Below are positions 50,079 through 60,367 of a stretch of DNA of 64,000 nt, piece after piece; the stretch's first letter is position 1, and every line of letters begins with the position of its first letter. The position numbers and the translations under genes are program-made. The notes under the pieces were generated by a model. It was not told the DNA's origin. It was given only the letters and a program-made list of their open reading frames with translations, and made no database searches. This DNA comes from Pyrenochaeta sp. MPI-SDFR-AT-0127 (taxonomy: Eukaryota > Ascomycota > Dothideomycetes > Pleosporales > Cucurbitariaceae), in NCBI GenBank assembly GCA_020747015.1, contig JAGTJM010000005.1, forward strand, positions 62,001 to 126,000. Direction: 5' to 3'.

Positions 50079-50521
50079 TCTTCTCGGATAGACCAGAACA
50101 TCCGGGCGGTTCTCGTGAACAGAACAATGACGCCAAGATCCACAAAGGTTTACGTTGTCTCGTCGAATGCTAAAAGGCAACCTGTCAACCTAAAGCTGTC
50201 ACGTTGTACGGAGGACGGCCAAACAATGAACCGCATGTAATGCGAGACCCTGGCCTGCCTCGCCTGAGAGGATGTCTTGGCAACCGACACGCATCTAGAA
50301 CCCGCCTTCGCAATCACCGTGACACTTGTACAGCCTTACACCTGACTTTGATAGCGTGCCAGTAGCTTGACAATCACCCACAGCCCCCAACAAGATTCTC
50401 GGGCGCAATCCATCTTCTCTCACTGCACACGACATTGTCACATACTATTCGATAGCGGGGCTCATCCCACTTCCTCACGCGCCACGCTCCTGTTCAGCCC
50501 CCCCGCATCCCAGCCACAACA
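50079..50521. promoter_or_regulatory. shared divergent promoter region of MON2 and MMS2
   Basis: 443 bases between two head-to-head start codons. It must supply promoters and leaders for both genes. The MMS2 side is C-rich on the plus strand just before the ATG. Confidence 0.6.
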
Positions 50522-51139
50522 ATGGGTGCCAAAGTCCCACGAAACTTCCGTTTACTGGAGGAGTTGGAGAAAGGCGAGAAAGGCCTAGGCGCTGGTATGG
50601 ATCATACAATGGTACTGGGTTCACAATCTCAGACTAAGAGTCGACAGAGGCATGCTCGTACGGTCTTAACAATGGTGACGATCTGTTGATGTCGGACTGG
50701 AATGGCACGATACTCGGCCCACCACACGCATGTGTTCACTCTACTTGCGTAGAAAGCAACAACTAACGAGCCTTGCAGAGCGTCCACGAGAACCGTATCT
50801 ACAGCGTAGAGATCCACTGCGGTCCAAATTACCCTGACGTACCTCCCGAGATTTCGTTCACATCCAAGATCAACTTACCTTGCGTGAATCCACAGAATGG
50901 AAAGGTACATACATTGGGCTACTGCGAGAGCATTTGTTGATAGAGCTTAGGTCGATCCCTCAAAGCTGCCATGCCTAGCTCAGTGGAAGCGCGAATTCAC
51001 CATGGAAACGATCCTCATAGAGCTTCGCAGGTATGTCATGCTCAGGAGTGAGTCAAGTATAATGCTGACTGATAACAGATACATGGCGCTCCCCCAAAAT
51101 AAGAAGCTCCCCCAGCCACCAGAAGGTACCACCTTCTAG
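50522..51139 (+). CDS. MMS2: ubiquitin E2 variant MMS2 (UEV)
   Basis: Exons 50522-50594, 50648-50727, 50779-50904, 50951-51030 and 51079-51139 encode 139 residues. It opens with VPRNFRLLEELEKGEKGLGAE, then SYGL, GTILGPPH, HENRIYSVEI, GPNYPDVPPEI and INLPCVNPQNGK, all typical of Mms2/UEV1. The catalytic-cysteine segment of active E2 enzymes is absent, as expected for a variant that only positions ubiquitin. With Ubc13 it builds K63-linked chains, for example on PCNA in error-free post-replication repair. Intron 2 (50728-50778, 51 bases) can only be spliced as GC-AG with donor GCATGT: it joins GPPH to SVHENRIYS. The nearby GT donor would create an immediate stop. The gene shares its upstream region with MON2. 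Confidence 0.95.
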
Positions 51140-51612
51140 ACAAGACTGGAGACAGTCATGAGATATGAAGCCAGAAGTCGGTCAAGCATGAGCAACCGAA
51201 TATTTGTGATATACAATACTATGGCAGGAGTGAAGGACGTGCATTGAATCGGAGTTATGGTCCAACAGGATGGCTGTAAGGCTAGGAGATGGAATAAATT
51301 ATCAATTACAATCCACAACCCTGGTGCCGCTGCTACATTGCCGCCAACTTCACTTGATGGAGGAGACCAGCGGAGAAAAGGGCTGTCTTCAGTCCAAAAT
51401 GCAGGAGCTCCATGGTTACACGAGGTGATACACAGTTCAATAAGGTAGCTTGTGAAGATTCACTATATACTACTATGAAACAATGGCATCGTGTCCATGG
51501 TACTCAAGTGGGGTGGGGTTTGATATGACGCGCACGTGATCATGCGATGAGGTCGAATTATTTCGCGTCATTAGCCCAACATCATCCCTCCACCCGCCGA
51601 GCTATCTCATGC
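51140..51612. other. intergenic region between MMS2 and the LYR gene
   Basis: MMS2 3' DNA plus the promoter of the LYR-motif gene. No gene seen. Confidence 0.6.
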
Positions 51613-52553
51613 ATGCCCCGATTTCTCCAACCTAAACAGTCCACACAACATCGTGTAGCAGGTTAGTTCACGACCGCAAGACTACAGGAACGTATGCTAA
51701 TTGAAGATCAGCGATTGCTCTATATAGAGCATTGCTTTCACGATGCGCGTCCACTCCGTTGTCCGATGATGATCGCGTGTCATTGCGCAATGCCATACAA
51801 AATAAATTCCGCAAGAATAAGAAGTTACAGAGCCCATACCAATTGGGCCTAAGCTTCAAAGCTGGCTACGAGGTAAAAAGATTTTCGAGAGTGCTAGGAC
51901 AATTGGTTGACAACTTACAGACACTCGATCACCTCGATGCATCTGTAAATGGCGATGTGACAAGCGTAGACTTATTGGTGCGCGAAATATCAACACTACC
52001 GCAGGGCCTGACAAGGAAACCTCCGAGACCACGTTGCCCTCGTCCGTCATCCAAACTGCCCAAGGAAAGATTCGCCTGTCTTCCTACCGAGACAGCCGTC
52101 CTCAACGTTCGACCTTACGCAAAGACTTCAGGCCCCCGCCATGTGCCCATGATCGCCTCTGCAAACGGAGTGCCCTTCTTACGCCTCACAAAACCGCAAC
52201 CCGCATCCCTAAGTCGCATCCTACGGCAGCGTCTCGATCATAAGCAGCGGCTGTTTGATATGAAGATCTTCCTCGCTAATTGGTGGATGCCAATATGCAA
52301 GCAGGAGGACGTGTGGGACGATTTGATAGCTGCACAGGTTACGATGCGTGAGGACAGAGTGAAATGGGTGGATGCTATCCATCTTGCTGAGAGGGAGAAC
52401 CAGAGAGCATACGATCGGGATGTGGGGAAAGATAGGACGATCTCTAGAAAGATGCAAAGAATTGTGGATTTGGAGACTGAGATGGCGCTTAAGGAAGGAC
52501 AGACGATTGTAAGAGGAAGAAAGAAGCGGCCTATCCGAGTGATCAAGCCGTGA
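51613..52553 (+). CDS. LYR-motif protein, probably mitochondrial
   Basis: Exons 51613-51661 and 51712-52553 encode 296 residues. The intron splits an Ala codon and restores MPRFLQPKQSTQHRVAAIALYRALLSRC, so the LYR tripeptide (in IALYRALL) stands near residue 20, followed by LRNAIQNKFRKNKKLQS. This is the layout of the N-terminal LYR helix and the basic F motif of LYR/LYRM proteins, which bind mitochondrial acyl carrier protein and help assemble respiratory complexes or iron-sulfur proteins. The short basic N-terminus could be a targeting signal. The remaining 230 residues are unusual for the family (most are 80-150 residues), are basic and predicted mainly helical, and end RGRKKRPIRVIKP. The overall form recalls the fungal Cup1-like LYR proteins, but I cannot confirm orthology. 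It converges with GIR2 over an 86-base gap. Confidence 0.78.
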
Positions 52554-52639
52554 ATCTGCTACTTATTCGAATCCCCACAAGATATGTCTTTTGCACTGAG
52601 ATGGGTATATATTTTTTGGGTATGAAACTTCTGCGTATA

Positions 52640-53465
52640 TCAGGAGGCGGCGGCGGCCGCCGAGATTCTCAATTTCTCAATATCAACCTCTTCCCCTTCG
52701 TCATCATCCACATCCTCATCCATCTTCCCAACCAAGCCCTTCTCCCACAACTCCCTCCCCGTTAGCTTCTTTTCTTCCTTGCTGATTCTCTTCTTCTTGT
52801 CTTCTGCCTCCTTCTCCTCCTCCCTCCTCTTCGCATCCTCTTCCATCTCTTTCCTGAATTTCTCCCTCCAGGCCAAGAAAGTTTCTCGCGTCACAGCTTC
52901 TCCCTGGAACTTCTTATTCTCCTCCTCCTCAGCTTTCGCAGCCTCGATGTCCGCGAGCGCTTGCTTAGCGTTTTGCCGCTCAGTGATGAGGAGCTCGGCA
53001 CTGTCCTTTAAGGTGGTCACGAGTGTGAATATCATGGCCATGCCTAGGTTCTCTTCAATGGTATCTGTGAGAGAATCCAAAAGCCGTGTTTTGTCTTCTT
53101 GAATGTCGAGGTAGGCATGTTTGGGGGCATTGGGGGGCTGTGTGAGGTCGAGCCGGGGGGCTTCATCTGGGTAGTTTGGGGGGTATTGGACGTTCAGGAT
53201 TATCGTTGCTGGTGGCCAATATTAGATATGGTGTGGTACATGTGAAGTGGCCTGCCAGGCATACGCTGTTCATCTTCACGCTCCTCATCTTCATGTCGGC
53301 CATCGTCGAGCTGTATGGTGATTCGGAACTCTGTCTCGGAAACATCTGCAGAGGCGCCGTTAGTGTGGGGTGAGATGAGAGTAGTAGATTTGGCGTACCC
53401 GTGATTTCCTCCGGAAATATGGATTCGAGGACTTCTCGCTCTTCTTGTTGGTCTTCTGCGCCCAT
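52640..53465 (-). CDS. GIR2: RWD-domain protein GIR2 (DRG-family regulatory protein)
   Basis: Exons (minus): 53465-53399, 53345-53265, 53208-52640; 238 residues. The N-terminal RWD domain starts EDQQEEREVLESIFPEEIT and carries the YPPNYPDEAPRLDL motif typical of RWD folds. A charged coiled-coil segment follows (about 150-200, very rich in K and E), then an acidic stretch (DEDVDDDEGEE) and a run of Ala at the C-terminus. Gir2/RWDD1 binds the GTPase Rbg2 and competes with Gcn2 for Gcn1 on ribosomes, so it tunes the general amino-acid response; it acts in the cytosol. All introns are GT-AG and 50-56 bases. It is head to head with ACL4. Confidence 0.93.
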
Positions 53466-53631
53466 TGTCAATTGTTGTAGCTTCTGGTGGGAGAAGTGAC
53501 GCTGAGGCTTCTGTACTTTGGCGGGGGCGCGACTCCCCCCACGTTAGCTCCGATTACCGACATCAAGAAATAATTTTTGGGCACAGCTTCGTCACTACTT
53601 TCACCACCAGCAACGACCATCACCTTACAAT
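53466..53631. promoter_or_regulatory. 166-base bidirectional promoter between GIR2 and ACL4
   Basis: The start codons of the two divergent genes are only 166 bases apart, so both promoters and leaders overlap here. The tract contains GGGGGCGCGACTCCCCCC, an imperfect GC-rich palindrome near 53522-53540. Both products act at ribosomes, which makes shared control plausible. Confidence 0.65.
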
Positions 53632-54774
53632 ATGGCGAAAACAAAGCCCTCGGATCGCAAAGCAAAGAAGAGTACAAAAAATGGCGCATCCAATGGGTCG
53701 AAAAAACCGAAAGCATCGCCAGAAGAACTTTTAGGACAAGCTGCAGTGCTTCTCCAGACGTCCCAACCAGAAGAGGCACTGGTCGCAGCGAGACGAGCGT
53801 TGAACCTTCTCCAACCTACTTCGAAACCTACAGTCGCTGCGCTGCCTGCGTTGAATTTGCTCGGCGAAATCAATGTAGAATTGGGTGACCCAGACGCTGC
53901 CAGGGAAGCATTTCAAGCAGCGATAGTGATCGACCCTGAAGGCGCCCACGACGGCGCTGAGAAGTTCCTATGGTTGGCACAATTGAATGAAGAAGGAGGC
54001 GCAGAGAGCGTACGGTGGTTCGAAAAGGGCGTGGAAGTGCTCAAAAGAGAAATCGGCGAGTTGGAAGGAAAGCTGGTCAGGAAGGGTGAGACTGAGGAAC
54101 TCTTGGAGGAAAAGAAGCAAAAGGTTGCGAATTCACTATGTGGTATTGCGGAGGTCTACATGACAGATTTATCGTGGGAGGAAGAGGCCGAAGCGCGGTG
54201 CGACGCTGCAGTCACCGAAGCATTACTATTCGCACCAGAGAACCCCGAACCTTTGCAGACACTCGCATCGATACGAATCTCACAATTACGGCCCGAAGAG
54301 GCAAAATCAGCACTAAATCGGAGTATGGACTTGTGGAAGGATCTTGATCCCGACGATGCTAAAGTTCCAGACTACTCAACACGAATCAGCCTTTCTCGCT
54401 TGCTGATGGAAGCTGAGATGGAGGATGAAGCCATCGAGGTCCTGGAGAGATTAGTCAGTGAGAATGATGGTAGTGTGGAGGCGTGGTATCTGGGAGGATG
54501 GTGCTTGCACTTGTTAGCGGGGAAGCAAAAGACCAAAGGCGAGGATAAGGTCGCCATGTCATTGTTACGAGCCAGTCGCGACTGGCTCGAGAATTGCCTG
54601 AAGCTCTTCACCATGCTCGAATACGAGGATGAGCGACTGAAGGACCATGCTGATGAGATTCTCAAAGAACTTAATGATGTCCTGGGCCCTTCCACTGGAG
54701 AAGAGGAAGAAGAGTGGGAAGACGCAGATGATGATGAGGCGGAGGATGAGGATGCCGATATGGACGACACTTGA
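53632..54774 (+). CDS. ACL4: ACL4, dedicated assembly chaperone of ribosomal protein Rpl4
   Basis: A single exon of 380 codons, almost the same length as yeast Acl4. The lysine-rich N-terminus (SDRKAKKSTKNG) leads into tetratricopeptide repeats, with the first ones visible at EELLGQAAVLLQTSQPEEAL, ALNLLGEINVELGDPDAARE and FQAAIVIDPEG. The C-terminus is highly acidic (EEEEEWEDADDDEAEDED). Acl4 captures nascent Rpl4 in the cytosol and escorts it to the pre-60S particle in the nucleus. The identification rests on repeat layout, length and acidic tail; another TPR protein is possible. It shares a 166-base promoter with GIR2. Confidence 0.82.
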   Translation: MAKTKPSDRKAKKSTKNGASNGSKKPKASPEELLGQAAVLLQTSQPEEALVAARRALNLLQPTSKPTVAALPALNLLGEINVELGDPDAAREAFQAAIVIDPEGAHDGAEKFLWLAQLNEEGGAESVRWFEKGVEVLKREIGELEGKLVRKGETEELLEEKKQKVANSLCGIAEVYMTDLSWEEEAEARCDAAVTEALLFAPENPEPLQTLASIRISQLRPEEAKSALNRSMDLWKDLDPDDAKVPDYSTRISLSRLLMEAEMEDEAIEVLERLVSENDGSVEAWYLGGWCLHLLAGKQKTKGEDKVAMSLLRASRDWLENCLKLFTMLEYEDERLKDHADEILKELNDVLGPSTGEEEEEWEDADDDEAEDEDADMDDT

Positions 54775-55761
54775 GCGGTAAGGACAGAATACTATTTTGT
54801 GGTGCAGTATTGGCCACACAAGCACAACTACCCCAGATGGATGTTCATAGCGTTGTCAGTTAAAGTGGATCTGGCCTAGACTCTGTGGGGAGGGAAAGCC
54901 ACGGATGCTCGAGCAGCCACGTAGGTTGCTTGACAGTGGGTGGTGGTACAAGATGGAGTCGCCGTCGCAGCACTGCCTACCTGCTCGAAGGCGTAACTAG
55001 CATCGTGAGACGGGGACCCATTGTTGAAATTGAGTGACAGGGAAGCTTCTTTTCTGAATGGTGGTGGATCAGCGGTCCAACGGGTCGGCAGAGGGTGACA
55101 CGGTCCCTGCATCCGTATCAACGCAGGCTGGGATATACTGTATACAGAATAGACATATGGACGGGTACGTCAGAGCGATCGTCCAAGCCACCATCTTGCA
55201 CTTGTGGCTGCATCGCATAATGCCCTCCTTTACGGCACAGACAGGCTACCCAACCTCGCCGACATGCCCCATCTACTGTATTAGGCGTCGCCGACTGACC
55301 CCAGCGACTGTGTTAGGCGTCGCCGTCGTTCTGCTGCCGTGGAAGCTCCATTGGGACAGCTGGCCCAGCCGCGTTCAATTGAGACGGTTCATTGGCGACG
55401 ATGCTTGGAACGTGTTACACCAAGGAAGCGAGCTGGTGCGCGTCCAGGAGCGTGCTTGGCATCTTGGATACTCGACATCGGCGCCGCGAACGCCACGAAT
55501 AGACAATCATGCACATCGATACCGCCCTTCCCTCGTCCCCGTCTCCGCTACTGAATCCACGCCGTCGCCCGCCGACCACTTGCTGAAAAAGACTCGCGCC
55601 CTGCCGGCTGTCTTCCGCGCCTTGCCCCGACAGATGAATGAGCCGCCCCACGCTCCTACGTATCGCATTCGACATCGAGTGCGTCGCAAACGGCCAGCGT
55701 GCAGCTGAAGCCTCTCACCTTCGAGTCCGGGCATGCCCTTGGATAGGGACTGCGGCGCCGA
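54775..55761. other. 1 kb upstream region of the SCAP gene
   Basis: ACL4 3' end and SCAP promoter or leader. TTAGGCGTCGCCG occurs twice (about 55282 and 55313), a short direct repeat of unknown role. Two plus-strand frames (55058-55708 and 55638-55841) end near or overlap the SCAP start; they could act as upstream frames if included in the leader, but they are not domain-like. Confidence 0.55.
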
Positions 55762-58700
55762 ATGATCTGGTACCTCCTTTATCCGCTGCGTGGGTGAGTA
55801 GCCATCAATGTTCCCGCCCGACGTCGCTCCGCACATGCTGAATGGCGCCTCTGCAGTACCACTGAACCACCACGGCTCTCCTCCTCCCACCCCATACGAC
55901 GTGCTTTCCAGGCCCACGGCACTGCCACCGCGCGACACTGGCAACCCTCCATAGTTGTCACCATTCTCATCTCGGTGCTGCTCTGCTACCAGGCCGTATT
56001 CCAGGCCGAGAGCTCCGCCGCCGCGGGGCTGCGCAACCTTCCCAAGCATGTCTGGACTTCGACGACTGAGGTGGAGGGCGAGCGGCCCGCCGATGTCATG
56101 GTGCGCCAGGTCTGGGTCCATGGCGACTACATGAACGCGATTGACCTGCCAGTCTTGCGCGAGGCCTTGTACATTCAAGAGGTCCTCATTGGCAGTGGCT
56201 TTGATGATGAGGGCGGCGCAATGCCCGACGAACACATGCCTGTTCGCGACACTCACGGATGCCTCGCGGCAGCGACAGGCCAGAAGTGGGGTTGGCATTC
56301 ACCATTGATGTACTGGGATTGCTCTCTTAGCGCTCTGGAAGAGGACCGAGACTTGTTGCGCACTATCAACGCGCGCACCAAGAACCACTCATCGCTCAAC
56401 TTGACGCTCCGACCGAGCACTGTGTTTGCGGGAAAATCATTTTCCAGCACCAAACTTCGCGCTGCTGACGCTCTGGTCATCTCCATATTCGACCAGACAG
56501 ACTCCAAGTTGGGAGACACCTGGGAGTCGAGGTCGCAACAGCTAGCTGAAAACCTCTCTCCAGACTGGACCATCTTCCCACCGGATGGCCAGGTCCACCA
56601 AAGTCGACTATACGAGTTTCGCTTTCGACCAATGACCTTAATCGACGATTTGTTCTTGGCAGCTTCCTACCTTGTGACGGCAGCATATGTCATATGGAGG
56701 ATGATGCAGCTTCGCGCTGTGAAAAGCTGGTTCGGTTTGCTTGTCACAATATGTGCCAAGGTAAGTTCAATTGTCTTGGATGCCTGGGCCATTACTCACA
56801 CGTATAACCTAGATGACCATATGCATAATTGCGAGTTTCACCTTATGTACATACCTTGGAGTCGACTTGGCGCGTATACCTAGACCCTGGTTTCCAGCAG
56901 TTGTCTTTTGTTTTGGCCTTGGAAACATGTATGTACGCTCTGACAGATGACGAATGCTTGCTAAACACGTCTAGATTTCGGTTGATAAACGTCGTTCTCG
57001 AGACCCCACCTGAGCTAGCTCCGCATCAACGTATTGGGAACGCGCTAGGCGAAGTCGGCCATTTATCTCTTGCCATTGCGTTCCAAAACCTTGCCTTGAT
57101 CTATCTTTGCTCGCGGCTTGTCACGCCATGGGTCGCAGACTTCTGTGTGTTTGCAGCTGTGACGCTTGTATTCGACCTTGTCTTTCATTTAACGTTCTTC
57201 GTCGCTGTGTTGAGTGTCGATGTACAACGAATGGAATTGTCCGACTCACTGGAACGGATTGATCTCAGTCAAGCAACGAAGAAGAATCGTCAAGGGCGTC
57301 AATCCTGGCTAGCTGCTGTTCGGGAGGGCAACTCACCACTGAGCACGCGCTTTGCGGGTTCTGTCGCCATTTTTTCAATCATCGTGGCTATCAATTGGCA
57401 TTTCTTTGACAGTAATGACGAGAAAATGTCCTTCAACAGCTTTCGTCGAAAATTCTTGTCAAGGAGACATAAACGAAGTATTGATCGAGCGTGGAGCCCA
57501 CCCCCAATCAACCAAGCGAGAACTCCCGCAGACTGGCTGAGGCTTCAGGACCATAATACCGCCCGCGAGTTGATTGGCTTCATCAAACCTGGTGCCCATA
57601 GCTTCACAGCTCGCATCTATGACCCACTTCTCGTAGTCTCCAAAGGGGCGCAAGGAAGAGATAGACCTCAACCACCAACATCTCTTGCCGATGGTCTTCG
57701 TCGTTTCGCTCGAGGACATGCCTTTCCAGCGGCATTGATGGCTGTCTTTTTGATCGCTGGCGTCACTTTGTTCTTGAATTATCTCTTGTGGACTGGAGTT
57801 CCTGCACTACCGGATGGGAATGACGACGATGAAGAAGTCTTCTCAGTCAAGACACTTCCAACACCACAGACCTTAGACGTGGTCTTCTTGACGACCTGTT
57901 CCAAGGGCCATCTTGCTACAGTTTCCCTGGACCGATCTACCGCAATATGGCTTCATGGCCGCAGCGGATACTTGCATACAACTTTACAAACCGCATCCAT
58001 GAAACCAAAGCTTTGGCCTATCTACTCAAGTGCCATGGACGATGGCGGGACCCTGCTCGCACTGTGCGCAGACACTGGCCAAATTGGGCTCTGGGGTATC
58101 GCCACCTCGCGTTTTTTAATGTTCCCAAAAGTTGATCTTCGCGGCCATGCGCCGATATTGTTCTCCTTTGTCACGATTATGACCCGCACGGATGCCGAGA
58201 AAATATGTCTCATCATCGTCAGCCCTGATGGTTACCTAACAGAACTCGAGGCCCGCACAGGCATCCACCGGACCAGGCGAATCAGTTCTAGCCCGATTGT
58301 ATGTGCGACACTCTATACATATGTGAAGGGGGAAACGAGCCTAGTCTTCGTTACCAAGCCTGGAGAGGTTCATATTTTGCCATTGAGAGAGAATGATAAT
58401 TCCACGACCGAAGTAGTTGCTGGCCTAGATCCAGGGCCACCACCAGGCAGCAACCCGGCTAAGATCAGATGCATTGAAAGCGTGCCTAGCCTCGGGTTGA
58501 TATTTGCGCTCCGCGATGAAGAGGCTGAGGTGTTCGACTTTAGCAGCCGAGCACTTATACACGCCTTCCAGATTGGCCACGTTAAACCCCACACTTTCAG
58601 AGTGATGCATTCAGCGCGACGGTCATGCCCTTGCGGAGCCCCAGCTGTGCACTCTTTGTCAGTCGCATACACGGAAGAAAACACAGACGACATGATTATG

Positions 58701-59360
58701 CAGACGTTCATCATGAATGAGACGACCACTTCACAAATATGCCTTGGGAAACCGCCTGATCGTGAGAAATACCAATGTCATGGGATTGACCGCGCGAAGG
58801 AGGAAGTTTTCTATGTTCAGCCTGCTGGCGTCTGGGAATCTACAAGCGCTCTCGGTGTCGTAGGCATCAGGAAATGCACACAACCGGCTACCCCTTCGTC
58901 GGCCGACTCTGATGATGAGTATTATCCGGTAAATCTGACCACCTTTGCGTCTGCCGTTAAGCAACGCGCTCGGAAACCAAGCGCACCGAATGGCATGTTC
59001 GGCACCTTTGACTCGTTCAACAACCGCAATCAAAATTATACTCAGGGCAGCGACACAGAATGGGAAGCATGGACGTTATCCTCTACTGGCGAGTTTATCA
59101 CCCGACCGCTTCTCCCAGATGACCTCGAGGACTCTGCGGAATTGTCCTTTGAAGACGACCTTTTCGTGGCGGCTCCGGGACCAATAACCAAGCTCGGCAA
59201 GCGAAGCATCGCCGTAGGATTTGGCAACACAGTCAAGATTATCACGTTGGGCAAAGAGTCTTTCGATGGGCTGCTAAGCATTGACGACAGCGGCATGGAC
59301 ATTGGGCTTGGGTCGTACAAGTGGAGGGCTCGCAAAGGCGCAGGCAGGAAACTTCATTGA
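55762..59360 (+). CDS. SCAP: SREBP cleavage-activating protein (SCAP) homologue
   Basis: Exons 55762-55793, 55857-56760, 56813-56928 and 56975-59360 encode 1,145 residues. Exon 1 gives only MIWYLLYPLRG before the first transmembrane helix (about 50-70). A luminal loop follows, then a multi-span sterol-sensing domain (about 290-435). Its end reads SVDVQRMELSDS: MELSDS (437-442) matches the COPII-sorting motif MELADL of animal SCAP, and D433 aligns with the Asp known there to matter for Insig binding. The C-terminal half is cytosolic and WD40-like (for example HLATVSLDRSTAIWLHGR; GQIGLWGIATSR; ending SIAVGFGNTVKIITLG). SCAP escorts SREBP from the ER to the Golgi when sterol or oxygen is low. 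The exon joins LGN/IFRLINVVLE and RG/TTEPPRL fix the splice sites. Confidence 0.92.
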
Positions 59361-60220
59361 CAATGACTTTGTATCCACTTGAGACGCAAGACGGAGCACG
59401 ACTGGATAGAAAAGCAACCTGGAGCGAACGAGAAACGATTTGGACGCGAGGGATAGGGGTCTTTTGGCGTCTTGGTTGTTTTGGGACATGATCACATGAG
59501 CGAGGCGTTTGTCTGGGCCTATTGGCTATTGGAGGATCTGAGATGGCGCTGTAAAACAGCGTAGACTTGTATATACTGGATAGAAGAATCTGCCACTACC
59601 TTTGATACTCGACTGCTGGCGTCCACCCAGATTGATACTCGGTCGTATATGCACAGGGCCAAAGTTTAGCCAAGACGTAAAGCGGCGTTGGAGTAGCCAT
59701 GTGCCTAGGCGCGCCAACGGCGAATACGACCAGCCATGACGCGGGCCTGAGCAAGCGTCGTGCGGTGACGCGGCTAAGGTGGGTTCCAACGTGTCGGGAA
59801 AAGTGGTGGGAGAGGGTCGCTCAGCTAGGCAGAGCTCCAGGCCTTGAGCGAAGTGGTTGAGCCTCAGGGCCGGTGTGACGTATTCTTCCGCACACCAAAA
59901 AGCATGCAATAGCGGCCGTTGTCGCGATCTGCGGGCGCACTGAGCGCTGAGCGCCGGCCTGCCATGGTCCATGTTCCATGTGGGCAGCGAGGCGGCCTTA
60001 ATTAGCGCTGTAGCGGAGGATCCAGAGCATGGGGCACTGCCTGGGTGAACTACGCCGTGCCAGCCATCCCTCCATTGCAGAAGTGTCCCGCCAGTCTCCC
60101 AGTCCCACAAGTCGTTTGCTCCACCCGCCGTGACCTCTTGCAACCAGGGCTGGACAGGCTCGCGACCACATACACCCTCGACTCGCCAAACCACATGTTA
60201 GCCACGTGCTAATTGGGGGG
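59361..60220. other. intergenic region between SCAP and WDR48 genes
   Basis: SCAP 3' end and WDR48 promoter. A 222-codon minus frame (59526-60194) has no domain-like content. No gene seen. Confidence 0.6.
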
Positions 60221-60332
60221 ATGGGACGCAACGCGCGGAAGCGTATCTCGTACGGTGCGTGGCCCCGCCCTTTTGCATGCAGTGCTGCGACGTAATCGCT
60301 AGAGAATGAGAGAGTGCGAGAGAGAGAGAGAG

Positions 60333-60367
<35 letters not shown>

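Noticed and set aside
55058..55708. 216-codon plus-strand frame upstream of SCAP
   Set aside because: No domain; lies in the promoter/leader region.
55507..56298. 263-codon minus-strand frame
   Set aside because: Antisense to SCAP exons 1-2 and leader.
59526..60194. 222-codon minus-strand frame
   Set aside because: Intergenic between SCAP and WDR48, no domain-like sequence.
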